Shown: one piece after another, positions 29,305 to 39,415 of the stretch | Layout: each line of letters opens with the position of its first letter | How positions within the stretch are numbered: the stretch's first letter is position 1 | NCBI GenBank assembly: GCA_016841875.1 | Contig: JAENYG010000022.1 | Span: 1-57,339 of the forward strand | Source: Syntrophomonas sp. | Lineage (GTDB): Bacteria; Bacillota; Syntrophomonadia; Syntrophomonadales; Syntrophomonadaceae | Length of the DNA: 57,339 bases | Direction: 5' to 3' | Notes under the pieces: generated by a model | Database searches by the model: none | Told to the model about the DNA's origin: nothing | The model's input: only the letters and a program-made list of their open reading frames with translations | Made by a program: the position numbers and the translations under genes

Positions 29305-30125
29305 CTTTCATTCTGCTCCTGTTCCAATACCAACCTTTGCAATACCTCCGCTACTCCATGTTCCTCATTGGAAGAGGTAACATAATCCGCCACTGCTTTC
29401 ACTTCTTCCCGGGCATTACCCATAGCCACCCCTATTCCAGCCCATTTTATCATGGCCAGATCATTATAGCTGTCCCCCACTGCCATAACCTCCTCCTGCT
29501 GGATTCCGTAATATTCAGCAACCAGTCTCAGGGCATCGGCTTTATTGGCCAGAGGATTCATCACTTCCAGAAAATATGGTTTGGACCTGGTGATGTTGAG
29601 TAAACTCCCGTATTGATGCTTTAGATCATTTTCCAGATCCAAAAGCAGTTCCTGGTCACGGGTAACCGCCATTATTTTGATTGCTTCCTGTCCACTCTTA
29701 CATGATTCAATCAGGTTATCAATTAATATGGGTTCAACACCTGCCAGGCGAGCGTAATCAATCCCTTCTTCACTTAAGGACTCCAAGCACAGGCGATCGT
29801 TAAAATAGGTATGGTAGTGTACACCAGCGTGCTTGAAATACTCCATGGTCTCTACGGCCAGGTTGAGTGTTAGTGGTTTATAGTACAGTACCTTTTGGGT
29901 CTGGGAGTTTTTCACCAGAGCTCCCTGATAGGTGATCAGCGGCACATCTGTTTCTAACGCCATCGCATAAGGCAGGGCGGAGCTGTACATCCTGCCCGTA
30001 GCCAGGGTTACTATGACCCCTTGAGTGCGAGCAGCTTGAATATTCTTAATGCACGGGCCAGATATTTTTAACCCTGAATCCAGCAGGGTATCATCCAGAT
30101 CGATGGCAACCAGTTTTACCGGCAT
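29301..30125 (-). CDS. Cof-type HAD-IIB phosphatase (copy 1)
   Basis: A 274-residue paralogue of the downstream gene with AIDLDDTLLDS, TLATGRMYSSALPYA and MAVGDSYNDLAMIKWAGIGVAMGNA. The shared phrases show a tandem duplication that has since diverged. ATG 30125 is chosen for GGAGGG four bases upstream and because the family begins immediately before KLVAIDLDDT. A composite repeat element lies directly upstream. Confidence 0.9.
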   Translation of the reverse strand: MPVKLVAIDLDDTLLDSGLKISGPCIKNIQAARTQGVIVTLATGRMYSSALPYAMALETDVPLITYQGALVKNSQTQKVLYYKPLTLNLAVETMEYFKHAGVHYHTYFNDRLCLESLSEEGIDYARLAGVEPILIDNLIESCKSGQEAIKIMAVTRDQELLLDLENDLKHQYGSLLNITRSKPYFLEVMNPLANKADALRLVAEYYGIQQEEVMAVGDSYNDLAMIKWAGIGVAMGNAREEVKAVADYVTSSNEEHGVAEVLQRLVLEQEQNER

Positions 30126-30155
30126 AATGCCCTCCTTTACGGTAAGAGACACAAC

Positions 30156-30349
30156 AAACCGGACTGCTGCCCGGTTTCAGACCGATTACAGAAATGAATC
30201 TCGGCGTTATTTCAACAAGCCCGCTCAATCAACGTACTCAAGTACGCCTCAATCGCGGGCTCGTTTCATGCCTTGATCTTTGGTTCTGTAATCGCCCTGG
30301 CAGCTCGCCGACTTTGTCGACAACCTGAAACCGGACTGCTGCCCGGTTT
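30156..30349. repeat. Composite repeat element C1, flanked by 22-bp hairpin direct repeats
   Basis: Identical 22-base hairpins (AAACCGG, eight bases, CCGGTTT) lie at 30156-30177 and 30328-30349. Between them is an imperfect palindrome: GATTACAGAA pairs with TTCTGTAATC, an AGCCCGC/GCGGGCT pair lies inside, and CGTACT-CA-AGTACG is at the centre. Near the right end is ACTTTGTCGACAA. The second copy at 37780-38050 shares CAGACCGAT, GCGTTATTTCAA and CTTTGTCGACAA in the same order. No gene is inside. Confidence 0.75.
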
Positions 30350-30386
30350 ATAGTACGATAGGTTTATGTTAACGGCTTATCCCATC

Positions 30387-30746
30387 CTATTTAAATTTGA
30401 AATCCTTATCATCTACAATAAAGCTGATTACAAAGCTGATTATACTTATTAAAATGGCACTCAAAATGGCCCAGCCAAAACCATCGATATCAAATCCCCG
30501 GATAGTGATCGAAGTCACCCACAGCATAAAACCATTGATAATAAAGGTGAATAACCCCAGGGTTAACAGGTTTAAGGGCAAAGTGAGCAATATCAACAGG
30601 GGACGAATGACGGCATTTATTACGCCTAGAAATATTGAACCTACCACGGCGGCCCACGGAGTAAGGTCAAAAGCAGGTATAATGGCAGCGGTTATCACAA
30701 TGGCCAGTATATTTAACAACCACCTCAAAATCCAACCCTGCACCAT
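30387..30746 (-). CDS. YvlD-like small membrane protein (phage holin family 4)
   Basis: A 119-residue protein of four membrane helices covering almost its whole length, with the family phrases ILAIVITAAIIPAF, SIFLGVINAVIRPLLILLTLPL and FTFIINGFMLWV. This YvlD-type family is widespread and of unknown function; in Bacillus it is linked to envelope stress. It stands alone between repeat C1 and uvrC. Confidence 0.85.
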   Translation of the reverse strand: MVQGWILRWLLNILAIVITAAIIPAFDLTPWAAVVGSIFLGVINAVIRPLLILLTLPLNLLTLGLFTFIINGFMLWVTSITIRGFDIDGFGWAILSAILISIISFVISFIVDDKDFKFK

Positions 30747-30845
30747 ATAATTCCTCCCTTCCTGCAGTTTGCTTATGCTTTATTAACTTTATAATACTCT
30801 ATTTTTCCGTATTTTTATAATATTTTCTAGATATTTCTTACTTTT

Positions 30846-32663
30846 TTAATTATTTTTTTGGTTGGGTACAGTATTATTTTCCCGTAAGTGCTGGTAAATA
30901 TTCCGGGCCAGAGTCAAACTGATGCCTGGTACGGCCTGAAGCTCTTCCAGGCTGGCCTCTTTTACCCGGGCAGCCGAACCAAAATGCGATAATAATGCCT
31001 TTTTACGCTGGGTTCCCACCCCTGGAATATGATCCAGAGTGGATTTCCTGAGTTTTTTTAGTCTCCTGCTGCGGTTATACTCAATCGCAAACCGGTGAGC
31101 TTCATCTCTTAAACGCTGCAGCAGCTTCAGCCCTTCATCATTTCTAGGTAGTTTAATGGGAATAGAACTGCCCGGCCGGTATATCTCTTCCTGCTTTTTA
31201 GCCAGGCTGAAAAGAGGAATATCAGCCTGAACTTCATGCAAGATCCCAGCTGCGGCATTAACCTGCCCTAAACCTCCATCTATTAGAATCAAATCCGGTT
31301 CGGGCAGAAAAGCCGTATTGCCTTTTCTGGCTTCATCAAAGCGGCGCTTAAGAGTTTCAGCCAGGGATGCATAATCATCATTCTGATCCTTTTTTATTTT
31401 AAACCGGCGATAAGCCTTTTTATCTGGAAATCCGTCCGTAAAAACCACCATAGAGGCTGCAGTTTCTTCCCCGGATAGGTGAGATATATCATAACACTCT
31501 ATGCGCCGGGGAATCTCTTCCAACTTCAAAGCCCTGCTCAACTTGATCAGGCTATCGGTTCCCTTCTCTTCCCGGTCTATCTTTTCCTGGTATAAGATCC
31601 GGGCGTTTTCTTCCAACATGTTGAGCATATTTTTCTTGTCTCCCCGGTGGGGAATAGCCAGGCGGACAGTTCGGCCGGTTTTTTCCTTTAACCACTTCTC
31701 AACCACCTGGATATCAGCAGGCAGCCGGTTCAGCAGTATCTCAGGAGGTATATCCTGGTTTGTATCATAGTAGTGCTGTAAAAAATACTGGATTAACTCC
31801 TGCTCACCTTCATCCATGGCCCGGTTCAGCCAGGAGGCATAGCGATCAACGATTTTTCCGGCCCGTATTTTAAATAATAACCCCAGGGCGGTCTTCTCCC
31901 CCTGCATAACCGCAGCCATATCCAGATCATAAGGTTTTTCAAAGTTGATATTCTGTTTTTCATTGATTTTATGTACATTGATTATCTGATCTCTCAGCCG
32001 GGCTGCTCGTTCAAATTCCAGATCAGCTGCCGCCTGTTTCATGTCTGCTTCCAGCCGGCTTATTAATGTCCTGCTGTCTCCTTCCATAAACTTCAGCAGG
32101 GCATTAACCATGGCTCGATATTCTTCCACTGGAACATTGCCGGTACAGGGAGCCAGGCATCTCTTGATATCATGATTTAAGCAGGGCCGGGGACGCTGTC
32201 TGAATACTCGACAGACCCGCAGGGGAAATATACCGGTCAGCAGTTTCAGAGTCTCCCGCAGTGAAGTTACATCAGTATAAGGGCCAAAGTAGCGGGATAA
32301 CTGATCCTTCTTCTCCCTGGTAATATACATGCGGGGATATTTATCGCCCAGACTGATTTTCAAATAAGGATAGGTTTTGTCGTCTCTCAAGTCTATATTA
32401 TACCGGGGCCGGTATTCTTTGATCAGGTTATTCTCCAGTATCAGGGCTTCTACTTCCGAAGCAGTAACGATGTAATCGAAGTTGGTCACCCGGTTCATCA
32501 TAGCTCTGACCTTGGGGTGCAGGCGATCTGCTGCTTGAAAATATGAGCGCAGGCGGCTGCGTAAAGCCAGCGCTTTACCCACATAAACAACGTGTTCTTC
32601 CGCATCCTTGAACATATAGACCCCAGGCTGTTTGGGTACATTTTTCAAGCGTTCTTTCACCAA
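30846..32663 (-). CDS. uvrC: Excinuclease ABC subunit C
   Basis: A 605-residue UvrC: N-terminal GIY-YIG nuclease (GVYMFKDAEEHVVYVGKA, 3' incision), a UVR motif (AAADLEFERAARLRDQI, UvrB contact), the RNase H-like 5' nuclease domain (ECYDISHLSGEETAASMVVF; DLILIDGGLGQ) and C-terminal tandem helix-hairpin-helix (LDHIPGVGTQRKKALLSHFG). It makes both incisions in nucleotide excision repair. It follows uvrB-uvrA, with a half repeat element between uvrA and uvrC. Confidence 0.97.
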   Translation of the reverse strand: MVKERLKNVPKQPGVYMFKDAEEHVVYVGKALALRSRLRSYFQAADRLHPKVRAMMNRVTNFDYIVTASEVEALILENNLIKEYRPRYNIDLRDDKTYPYLKISLGDKYPRMYITREKKDQLSRYFGPYTDVTSLRETLKLLTGIFPLRVCRVFRQRPRPCLNHDIKRCLAPCTGNVPVEEYRAMVNALLKFMEGDSRTLISRLEADMKQAAADLEFERAARLRDQIINVHKINEKQNINFEKPYDLDMAAVMQGEKTALGLLFKIRAGKIVDRYASWLNRAMDEGEQELIQYFLQHYYDTNQDIPPEILLNRLPADIQVVEKWLKEKTGRTVRLAIPHRGDKKNMLNMLEENARILYQEKIDREEKGTDSLIKLSRALKLEEIPRRIECYDISHLSGEETAASMVVFTDGFPDKKAYRRFKIKKDQNDDYASLAETLKRRFDEARKGNTAFLPEPDLILIDGGLGQVNAAAGILHEVQADIPLFSLAKKQEEIYRPGSSIPIKLPRNDEGLKLLQRLRDEAHRFAIEYNRSRRLKKLRKSTLDHIPGVGTQRKKALLSHFGSAARVKEASLEELQAVPGISLTLARNIYQHLRENNTVPNQKNN

Positions 32664-32710
32664 TCATCCCTCCTTGTCCATCAGGTTTCAACGGGTCAGT
32701 GCCAATGGTC

Positions 32711-32739
32711 TTGTCAATGGGGACGGTTCTTTTTGACAA
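32711..32739. repeat. Family A half element between uvrC and uvrA
   Basis: TTGTCAAT, GGGGACGGTTCT, TTTTGACAA in a row: a 29-base half palindrome that differs by one base from the left arm at 35639-35667. It can form a short hairpin (TTGTCAA/TTGACAA) but lacks the opposite arm. Confidence 0.75.
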
Positions 32740-32772
32740 CTTTTTCTTTGGGCCGAATACAAAGGTCCTTCC

Positions 32773-35616
32773 CTAAGACATCACCTCTCGGAGATACTTC
32801 CCGGTATAAGATTCCGGGACTGCAGCAACTTCTTCCGGAGAACCCTGAGTTACTATCTGTCCTCCCTGGTCCCCGCCTTCGGGCCCCAGGTCAATAATAT
32901 AATCAGCTGATTTTATCACATCCAGATTATGTTCAATCACCAGAACTGTATTGCCGGTGTCTACTAATCGGTTCAAGACCCCCAGCAGGTGTCTCACATC
33001 TTCTTTATGCAGTCCAGTAGTCGGTTCATCTAATATATACAGGGTTTTCCCGGTCGCCCTTTTGGAAAGTTCCGTAGCCAACTTGACCCTTTGGGCCTCA
33101 CCTCCGGAAAGGCTGGGAGCAGGCTGTCCCAGTTGAATATAGCCTAACCCTACATCCTGTAATACTTTAAGTTTGCGATAAACTTTGTTTATATTTTCAA
33201 AGAAATCTACTGCTTCATCTACGGTCATATCCAGTACATCTGCGATGGTCTTACCTTTATATTTGATTTCCAGGGTCTCGCGATTATATCTCTTTCCCTT
33301 GCATACTTCGCAGGGGACATATACATCGGGCAGGAAGTGCATCTCGATTTTTATTATCCCGTCTCCTGAACATGCTTCACAGCGTCCCCCCCGGACATTG
33401 AAGCTGAAACGACCTGGTTTATATCCCCTTACCCGGGACTCGGTGACATTTGAAAACAGCTCCCTGATACCATCGAAAGCTCCGGTATAAGTAGCCGGGT
33501 TGGAACGAGGGGTACGACCAATCGGGGACTGGTCTATATTGATCACCCGGTCGATAGCTTCGATTCCTTCTATCGCTCGGTGTTGGCCAGGACGGTATCG
33601 CAGTGAGGCTCGGGTCTGCTGGCGAGAAAGCCTGCTCATCAGGGCAGGATATAGTATTTCCTGGACCAGAGTACTCTTCCCGGAACCAGATACCCCGGTC
33701 ACCAGCACCAGCTGGCCCAGAGGGATATCTACATCGATATTCTTCAAATTGTACTGCTCAGCCCCTAATATGCGCAGTGATTTATGGTTACCTGCTCTCC
33801 GGCTGGCCGGGGTTTCAATCACTCTCCGACCGGATAAATACTGGGCGGTAAGTGATTCTTCTGCCAGCATAATATCTTCTACCGTGCCGTGAGCAACTAT
33901 CCGGCCTCCATGTATGCCGGCAAAAGGGCCAATATCTATAATATAATCGGCGTTCAGTATAGTATCCTCATCATGTTCTACCACGATAACAGTATTGCCG
34001 AGATCCCGCAGTCGTTTTAAGGTAGCCAGGAGACGGTCATTATCCCGGGGATGCAAACCAATACTTGGTTCATCCAGGACATAGAGCACCCCTACCAGGC
34101 TGGAACCTACCTGAGTGGCCAGACGTATCCGCTGGGCTTCTCCACCGGAAAGACTGCCGGCAGCTCTATCCAGAGTCAGATAATCCAAACCCACGTCGAT
34201 AAGAAACTTCAGCCGGGATTGAATCTCTTTAATAACCTGACGGGCAATCAGAGTATCTTTTTCATTTAACCGCAGATTCTCAAAAAACTCAGCCGCCTGA
34301 TTTACAGACATAGAAGTAATATCATTTATTGATTTACCCCCTATAAGAACCCATAGTATCTCCCTTTTTAACCTCTTCCCTTTACATTGCGGGCAGAGAC
34401 TGGCAGTCATATATTTTTCAATTTCTTCCCGGGAAGCATCGGATTTCGTCTCATGATAACGACGCTTGAGATTGTTGATTACCCCTTCATAACTGGAGCG
34501 AAAGGAGTGTTTTTCTCCATAGGAGTTAACATAGTCTATTTTAAATCGTTCCTCACCATTTCCATAAAGAATGATATTAAGCTGCTTTTTGCTTACCTCC
34601 TTTAAGGGCAGGTCCATAGGAATCTTCTGCCGCTCGGCCATGGCGGCCAGGATCTGATTATAATAGGTATAAAAATTATTGGACCAGGGTACTATTGCTC
34701 CATCCTGCAGACTTTTTTCCTGGTTCAGCACCAGGTCAGGATCTATCTCTCTTTTTTCTCCCAGGCCATCACATTCAGGACAGGCACCAAATGGACTATT
34801 AAACGAGAACATGCGGGGACTCAACTCAGGCAGGCTGAATCCGCAGCTGGTACAGGCAAAATCCTGACTGTAAACCATCTCCTCCTCACTGCCATCATCT
34901 TTGATAAGTTTGACTACTGCGGTCCCTTCTCCCAGTTCAAAGGCCAGTTCCAGTGACTCCGCCAGCCGACTGCGGATTCCGTCTTTTATCACCAGACGGT
35001 CGATAACTGCACTGATATCATGTTTTTTGTTTTTTTCCAGGTTTATCTCCTCGTCCGAGGTATACTCGTAACCGTCTACCATCACCCTGATAAAGCCTTC
35101 CCGGAACAGATTCTGCAAAACTTTTCGGTGTTCACCTTTCTGACTTTTGATCACGGGAGCCAGGAGCTTGATCCTGCTTTTTTCTTTCAGCTGTAATAAA
35201 CTATCCACTACCTGATCTACCGTCTGTCTTTCGATAGGTATACTGCAATTAGGGCAGTGCGGTTTTCCCACCCGGGCATACATCAGACGCAGATAATCAT
35301 ATATTTCGGTTACTGTGCCCACCGTGGAACGAGGATTATTGGATGTTGATTTTTGGTCTATAGATATCGAAGGGGATAATCCTTCTATATAATCGACATC
35401 TGGTTTGTCCATCTGGCCCAGAAATTGTCGGGCATAAGTAGAAAGCGATTCCACATAGCGCCGCTGGCCTTCACTGTAGATGGTGTCAAAAGCCAGACTG
35501 GACTTGCCGGACCCGGATACTCCGGTAAATACCACCAGTTTGTCCCGGGGGATGGTGACATCGATATTTTTCAAATTATGTTCCCGAGCCCCTTTAACAT
35601 AGATATAATCTTTCAC
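32773..35616 (-). CDS. uvrA: Excinuclease ABC subunit A
   Basis: A 947-residue UvrA with two ABC ATPase modules (Walker [13 protein letters not shown] near residue 35 and [12 protein letters not shown]; signatures [13 protein letters not shown] and [13 protein letters not shown]) and zinc motifs (CTSCGF / CPECDG; CEAC / CEVC). It recognises DNA damage. The open frame runs on to 35721, but that extension is the translation of a palindromic repeat; GTG 35616, seven bases below GGGAG, gives the normal length and the family start [15 protein letters not shown]. Confidence 0.96.
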   Translation of the reverse strand: MKDYIYVKGAREHNLKNIDVTIPRDKLVVFTGVSGSGKSSLAFDTIYSEGQRRYVESLSTYARQFLGQMDKPDVDYIEGLSPSISIDQKSTSNNPRSTVGTVTEIYDYLRLMYARVGKPHCPNCSIPIERQTVDQVVDSLLQLKEKSRIKLLAPVIKSQKGEHRKVLQNLFREGFIRVMVDGYEYTSDEEINLEKNKKHDISAVIDRLVIKDGIRSRLAESLELAFELGEGTAVVKLIKDDGSEEEMVYSQDFACTSCGFSLPELSPRMFSFNSPFGACPECDGLGEKREIDPDLVLNQEKSLQDGAIVPWSNNFYTYYNQILAAMAERQKIPMDLPLKEVSKKQLNIILYGNGEERFKIDYVNSYGEKHSFRSSYEGVINNLKRRYHETKSDASREEIEKYMTASLCPQCKGKRLKREILWVLIGGKSINDITSMSVNQAAEFFENLRLNEKDTLIARQVIKEIQSRLKFLIDVGLDYLTLDRAAGSLSGGEAQRIRLATQVGSSLVGVLYVLDEPSIGLHPRDNDRLLATLKRLRDLGNTVIVVEHDEDTILNADYIIDIGPFAGIHGGRIVAHGTVEDIMLAEESLTAQYLSGRRVIETPASRRAGNHKSLRILGAEQYNLKNIDVDIPLGQLVLVTGVSGSGKSTLVQEILYPALMSRLSRQQTRASLRYRPGQHRAIEGIEAIDRVINIDQSPIGRTPRSNPATYTGAFDGIRELFSNVTESRVRGYKPGRFSFNVRGGRCEACSGDGIIKIEMHFLPDVYVPCEVCKGKRYNRETLEIKYKGKTIADVLDMTVDEAVDFFENINKVYRKLKVLQDVGLGYIQLGQPAPSLSGGEAQRVKLATELSKRATGKTLYILDEPTTGLHKEDVRHLLGVLNRLVDTGNTVLVIEHNLDVIKSADYIIDLGPEGGDQGGQIVTQGSPEEVAAVPESYTGKYLREVMS

Positions 35617-35638
35617 TTTAAATCTCTCCCGTTTAATG

Positions 35639-35721
35639 TTGTCAAAGGGGACGGTTCTTTTTGACAACATTATTTTTATCATCATAGCATTATTGTCAAA
35701 GAGAACCGTCCCCTTTGACAA
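35639..35721. repeat. Family A palindrome between uvrB and uvrA
   Basis: Arms 35639-35667 and 35693-35721 are inverted repeats matching in 28 of 29 bases, with core GGGGACGGTTCT / AGAACCGTCCCC. Each arm itself begins TTGTCAAA and ends in a complementary TTGACAA. The loop is 25 bases. It lies four bases from the uvrB stop and 22 bases from the uvrA start, so it sits inside the uvrBA transcript. Confidence 0.85.
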
Positions 35722-35725
35722 GCAA

Positions 35726-37723
35726 TTATCGTCTTTTCTTTTTCTTACCCTTTTTGGGTGGGTCCTGCAGCTGTTTTATCATGTCCCTGAGTTCTGCCGC
35801 CCTTTCAAAATCAAGCTTTTCAGCCGCACTGATCATGTCCCGCTGCATTTCTGCTGCCAATCTGAGCCGTTCCTCACTTTTCATAGCAGTAAAATTACTG
35901 ATTTCATATTCCCCTGGTTCCTCAGCAATAGTGGCTTCGATGGCCTGATAAACTGCCTTTTTTATGCTTTCCGGAGTTATATTATGAATCCGATTGTATT
36001 CAATCTGCTTGTTTCGCCTGCGGTCAGTCTCGTCTATGGCCTGTTTCATGGATGGTGTGCTCCGGTCGGCATACATTATTACTTTTCCTTCTGCGTTACG
36101 CGCAGCTCGACCAATAGTCTGTATCAGCGATCGTTCTGATCTTAAAAAACCCTCTTTGTCAGCATCCAATATGGCCACCAGGGCTACCTCCGGTAAATCC
36201 AGTCCCTCCCGCAGCAGGTTGATCCCTATCAGAACATCAAATACCCCGGAACGGAGTTCCCGCAAAATATCCAATCTTTCCAGGGCATCTATATCGGAAT
36301 GCAAATACCTCACTCTTATTTTCGCATCGGCCAGGTAATCACAGAGATCTTCTGCCATCCTCTTGGTCAGGGTGGTGACCAGTACCCTGAACCCCCGGGC
36401 AACTTTTTGCCGGATATTTTCCATTAGATCGTCGATCTGGTTTTCGGTTGGCTTAACCTCGATTTCCGGATCCACCAGTCCGGTAGGTCGTATGATCTGT
36501 TCTGCGGTATGGCTGCTTCGCTCTAATTCATAAGCTCCCGGAGTAGCACTGACGTATATCACTTGTTTGATCTTGCTGTTAAACTCTTGAAACTTTAACG
36601 GCCGGTTATCCAGGGCTGAGGGGAGGCGAAACCCAAAATCCACCAGGTTTTGCTTACGCACCCGGTCTCCTTCATACATCCCTCTGACCTGGGGAACTCC
36701 AATGTGCGATTCATCCATAAACAGAAGATAATCTTCAGGGAAAAAGTCTATTAAGGTATAGGGAGGTTCTCCGGCTTTCCTCCCGGTGATGTAGCGCGAA
36801 TAATTTTCAATACCCTTACAATAGCCAACTTCCTTGATCATTTCCAGGTCATAGCGGGTTCTCTGCCCTATGCGCTGCGCCTCCAGAAGCTGTCCGGCGC
36901 TTTTAAAATGTTCTATCTGCTGCTGCAGTTCCTGCTCTATCTCTTCCGCAGCGGCTAGCATATTATCCCGGGTAGTTACGAAATGTGATGCCGGGAATAT
37001 CATAACATGCATCCGTTTGCCTAGAATCTCACCGGTAAGCGGGTTAAATTCTATCATGCGTTCAATTTCATCACCAAAAAATTCTACTCTTATGGCTTTC
37101 TCCCCACTGGAAGCCGGAAATATCTCGACCACATCACCTCTAACCCTGAAGGTACCGCGGTAAAAAGCCACCTCATTGCGCTCATACTGGATCTGGACCA
37201 GATTCCTCAGCAGATCATCCCGCGCTATGGCCATCTCAGGCCGCAGTGAAACCGCCAATTCATAGTAGTCCTGAGGAGCTCCCAGACCATAGATACAAGA
37301 AACACTGGCCACTATTATTACATCTCTCCGTTCCAAGAGTGCAGCTGTCGCCGAGTGCCTGAGCTTGTCTATTTCATCATTAATCGAAGAGTCTTTTTCT
37401 ATGTAGGTATCAGTCTGAGGTACATAAGCCTCAGGTTGGTAGTAGTCATAGTAGCTGATAAAATATTCCACTGAATTTTCAGGAAAATACTGTTTAAATT
37501 CGGAATAAAGTTGCCCGGCCAGCGTTTTATTGGGAGCCATTACCAGAGCAGGACGCTGTAATTCTTCGATAACTCTAGCCATGGTAAAAGTTTTCCCCGA
37601 TCCGGTAACCCCTAATAATACCTGCTCTCGATTCCCGTTATATAGTCCGCTGACCAGACTGGCAATCGCCTGGGGCTGGTCACCGGTAGCAGTATATGCT
37701 GAATGCAGTTTAAATCTGTTCAT
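35726..37723 (-). CDS. uvrB: Excinuclease ABC subunit B
   Basis: A 665-residue UvrB: helicase Walker [13 protein letters not shown], the damage-gripping beta-hairpin segment [24 protein letters not shown] motif region [13 protein letters not shown], helicase motif TIGRAARN, and a C-terminal UVR coiled coil ([17 protein letters not shown]) that contacts UvrC. ATG 37723 is chosen for GGGAGAG six bases upstream. It is the first gene of the uvrB-uvrA-uvrC run. Confidence 0.97.
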   Translation of the reverse strand: MNRFKLHSAYTATGDQPQAIASLVSGLYNGNREQVLLGVTGSGKTFTMARVIEELQRPALVMAPNKTLAGQLYSEFKQYFPENSVEYFISYYDYYQPEAYVPQTDTYIEKDSSINDEIDKLRHSATAALLERRDVIIVASVSCIYGLGAPQDYYELAVSLRPEMAIARDDLLRNLVQIQYERNEVAFYRGTFRVRGDVVEIFPASSGEKAIRVEFFGDEIERMIEFNPLTGEILGKRMHVMIFPASHFVTTRDNMLAAAEEIEQELQQQIEHFKSAGQLLEAQRIGQRTRYDLEMIKEVGYCKGIENYSRYITGRKAGEPPYTLIDFFPEDYLLFMDESHIGVPQVRGMYEGDRVRKQNLVDFGFRLPSALDNRPLKFQEFNSKIKQVIYVSATPGAYELERSSHTAEQIIRPTGLVDPEIEVKPTENQIDDLMENIRQKVARGFRVLVTTLTKRMAEDLCDYLADAKIRVRYLHSDIDALERLDILRELRSGVFDVLIGINLLREGLDLPEVALVAILDADKEGFLRSERSLIQTIGRAARNAEGKVIMYADRSTPSMKQAIDETDRRRNKQIEYNRIHNITPESIKKAVYQAIEATIAEEPGEYEISNFTAMKSEERLRLAAEMQRDMISAAEKLDFERAAELRDMIKQLQDPPKKGKKKKRR

Positions 37724-37779
37724 ATATATCTCTCCCAATTATCCACCTGATATCCACAGCTTTCTCATAAATAATAACA

Positions 37780-38050
37780 AAGTATTGGGAAAATCCCAAT
37801 ACTCAGACCGATAACAAAAACCCACAGGATAACCCCGTACCGGGGCAACTGATGTGCCTTATGTTTCATTGCGGCACAATTTAGGGTGCAGTTGAAGTTC
37901 GAGCAAGGCTCAAAAATCAAAAAGAAACGAATATCTGCGTTATTTCAAAAAACCCTTACAGGACAACCCCGTACCGGGGCAACTGATGAGGGCTCCCGTC
38001 ATCGGTCTGGCAGTTTGTCTACTTTGTCGACAAACTAAGTATTGGGAAAA
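37780..38050. repeat. Composite repeat element C2 with nested repeats
   Basis: The left end is a perfect hairpin, AGTATTGGGA-AAA-TCCCAATACT (37781-37803). The right end repeats AAGTATTGGGAAAA (38037-38050), a 14-base direct repeat of 37780-37793. Inside are CAGACCGAT, GCGTTATTTCAA and CTTTGTCGACAA in the same order as in C1. A 31-base direct repeat (37824-37854 and 37958-37988, one mismatch, each with CCCCG-TAC-CGGGG) is nested inside. It lies between uvrB and the downstream-facing ATPase gene. Confidence 0.7.
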
Positions 38051-38070
38051 ACATTTAGAGCAACTCGGGG

Positions 38071-38128
38071 TCAGACCTGATATTGACATATCTACTGTGA
38101 GGTTTGATATGTCAAGTGTCAGGACTGA
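38071..38128. repeat. Family D palindrome
   Basis: TTGACATATC (38083-38092) pairs perfectly with GATATGTCAA (38106-38115) over 13 bases, and an outer TCAGACCTGA pairs with TCAGGACTGA apart from one base. It lies 27 bases past the ATPase stop, directly beside element C2. Confidence 0.65.
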
Positions 38129-38155
38129 TTCCATTTATTCTCTAAACCAGCATCA

Positions 38156-39244
38156 CTACTTTTCTTCACCGACACTGGTCATCATATTAAGGATCTCCTG
38201 CCTTTTTTCTGCCACGGTATCAAAATCCATGGCTGCGGAATACAAGCGCTTTAAACTCTTTGTGGCTCTATGAGCAGTTTCCAGCTCAGCCTGAGCTTTT
38301 AACACCAGGCATTCATATTGCCTCCGGAACCTGGTGTGATCCTGCTCCTTTAACGGCTGGTAAGATTCATCCAGACAGTCCGCCAAATCAATTAGTCTAT
38401 CCCCGGGACGGGCAGATATTTCCATATCATTGGCTTCGATGATACCCAGCTGAAGATGAGTGATTATTACCATAATTATTCTTAGTGGATTTAACCCGCA
38501 GTGATAATATTCTACAAAATACCCCGCTTCTCTGGCTTTAAACGAGATTTCTTCAATCACTTTTTCAGCACCAGACCCACCTTTTAACAGATATCTGATT
38601 TTACAGCGGGTGCTTATCTCATCCACATAATTGATAACCCCTTCCGGGGTAATTGAGGTAGCAAAATAATGCTTTTCACCCGGCTGCTCCTTGAGGATTT
38701 CGTTTTCCAGCCTGCTGATCAAATTATGCAGTTTGTTTTCATTAAGCCCTTCATAGCTTACCGGCAGTATTTCTTCTTTAATTATAGAAGCCTGCTCTAA
38801 AATGCTGGCCGCCTGTATAGCCTGCTCTGCCACCTGATCTACCAGTTCCATAATTTCCGGCCCATATTTATTTATACTCAATTCATCCAGGTATTCGGAC
38901 AAATTAATAATGGAACCCGTAATGCCAGGATATTTAGGATCGATTGCTATCGGTAAATTCCCATTTACTATGGCTGTTTCCATTTGTATAATATATACTC
39001 CCTCCGGATTCATAGGATCTTCGGCCGACATCCAGAACTCTACTTCGTATCCCTGTTCCGAAAGAGAATCCCCCAAGCATCTAATAAAAGTTGACTTTCC
39101 GGTCCCAGGTGCACCCTTAAGCACATAAACTTTCTTCACTCCCTCCAGTAACCCGGGAATGAAAGTATAAAAACCCTTACCGGTATGGCTGCTAGTAAAC
39201 ACATACCTAATCTTTCCCTTGCCGCCCAAATATAAAACCCCCAT
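38156..39244 (-). CDS. P-loop ATPase with degenerate second nucleotide site (PRK06851-like)
   Basis: A 362-residue protein with two related halves. The first has an intact Walker A (KGAPGTGKSTFIRCLG, about 43-58) after SHTGKGFYTFIPGLLEGV. The second has RYLLKGGSGAEKVIEEI near residue 220, where a normal P-loop is expected but Gly-Lys-Ser/Thr is missing. It resembles a Firmicute ATPase family of unknown role. The annotated ATG has weak AGG upstream; a TTG at codon 6 is possible. It faces away from any clear partner. Confidence 0.7.
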   Translation of the reverse strand: MGVLYLGGKGKIRYVFTSSHTGKGFYTFIPGLLEGVKKVYVLKGAPGTGKSTFIRCLGDSLSEQGYEVEFWMSAEDPMNPEGVYIIQMETAIVNGNLPIAIDPKYPGITGSIINLSEYLDELSINKYGPEIMELVDQVAEQAIQAASILEQASIIKEEILPVSYEGLNENKLHNLISRLENEILKEQPGEKHYFATSITPEGVINYVDEISTRCKIRYLLKGGSGAEKVIEEISFKAREAGYFVEYYHCGLNPLRIIMVIITHLQLGIIEANDMEISARPGDRLIDLADCLDESYQPLKEQDHTRFRRQYECLVLKAQAELETAHRATKSLKRLYSAAMDFDTVAEKRQEILNMMTSVGEEK

Positions 39245-39321
39245 TTGCCTGCCCGTATATTCCTTATTAATATATTCAGGGTAGTGACAAAAGGTTAATA
39301 GTTTTTGGGTTGTCTTTTATG

Positions 39322-39415
39322 GGTGCCAGGCACTAACTTACTAACTTATGACCGTCAGTTAATATCGTGACTCACTGTTATAACCCCATAAGTTAGTAAG
39401 TTAGTGCCTGGCACC
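39322..39415. repeat. Family B palindrome, copy 1
   Basis: Perfect 28-bp arms (39322-39349 and 39388-39415), starting GGTGCCAGGCACTAACTTAC, enclose a 38-base loop. The right arm overlaps the 3' end of the MinJ-like gene and encodes its last four residues (Gly-Ala-Arg-His) and stop. The loop is similar to that of copy 2. Confidence 0.9.

Noticed and set aside
35617-35721. Extended N-terminus of UvrA (35 extra residues)
   Set aside because: It is the translation of the family A palindrome; GTG 35616 has a proper ribosome site and gives normal length.
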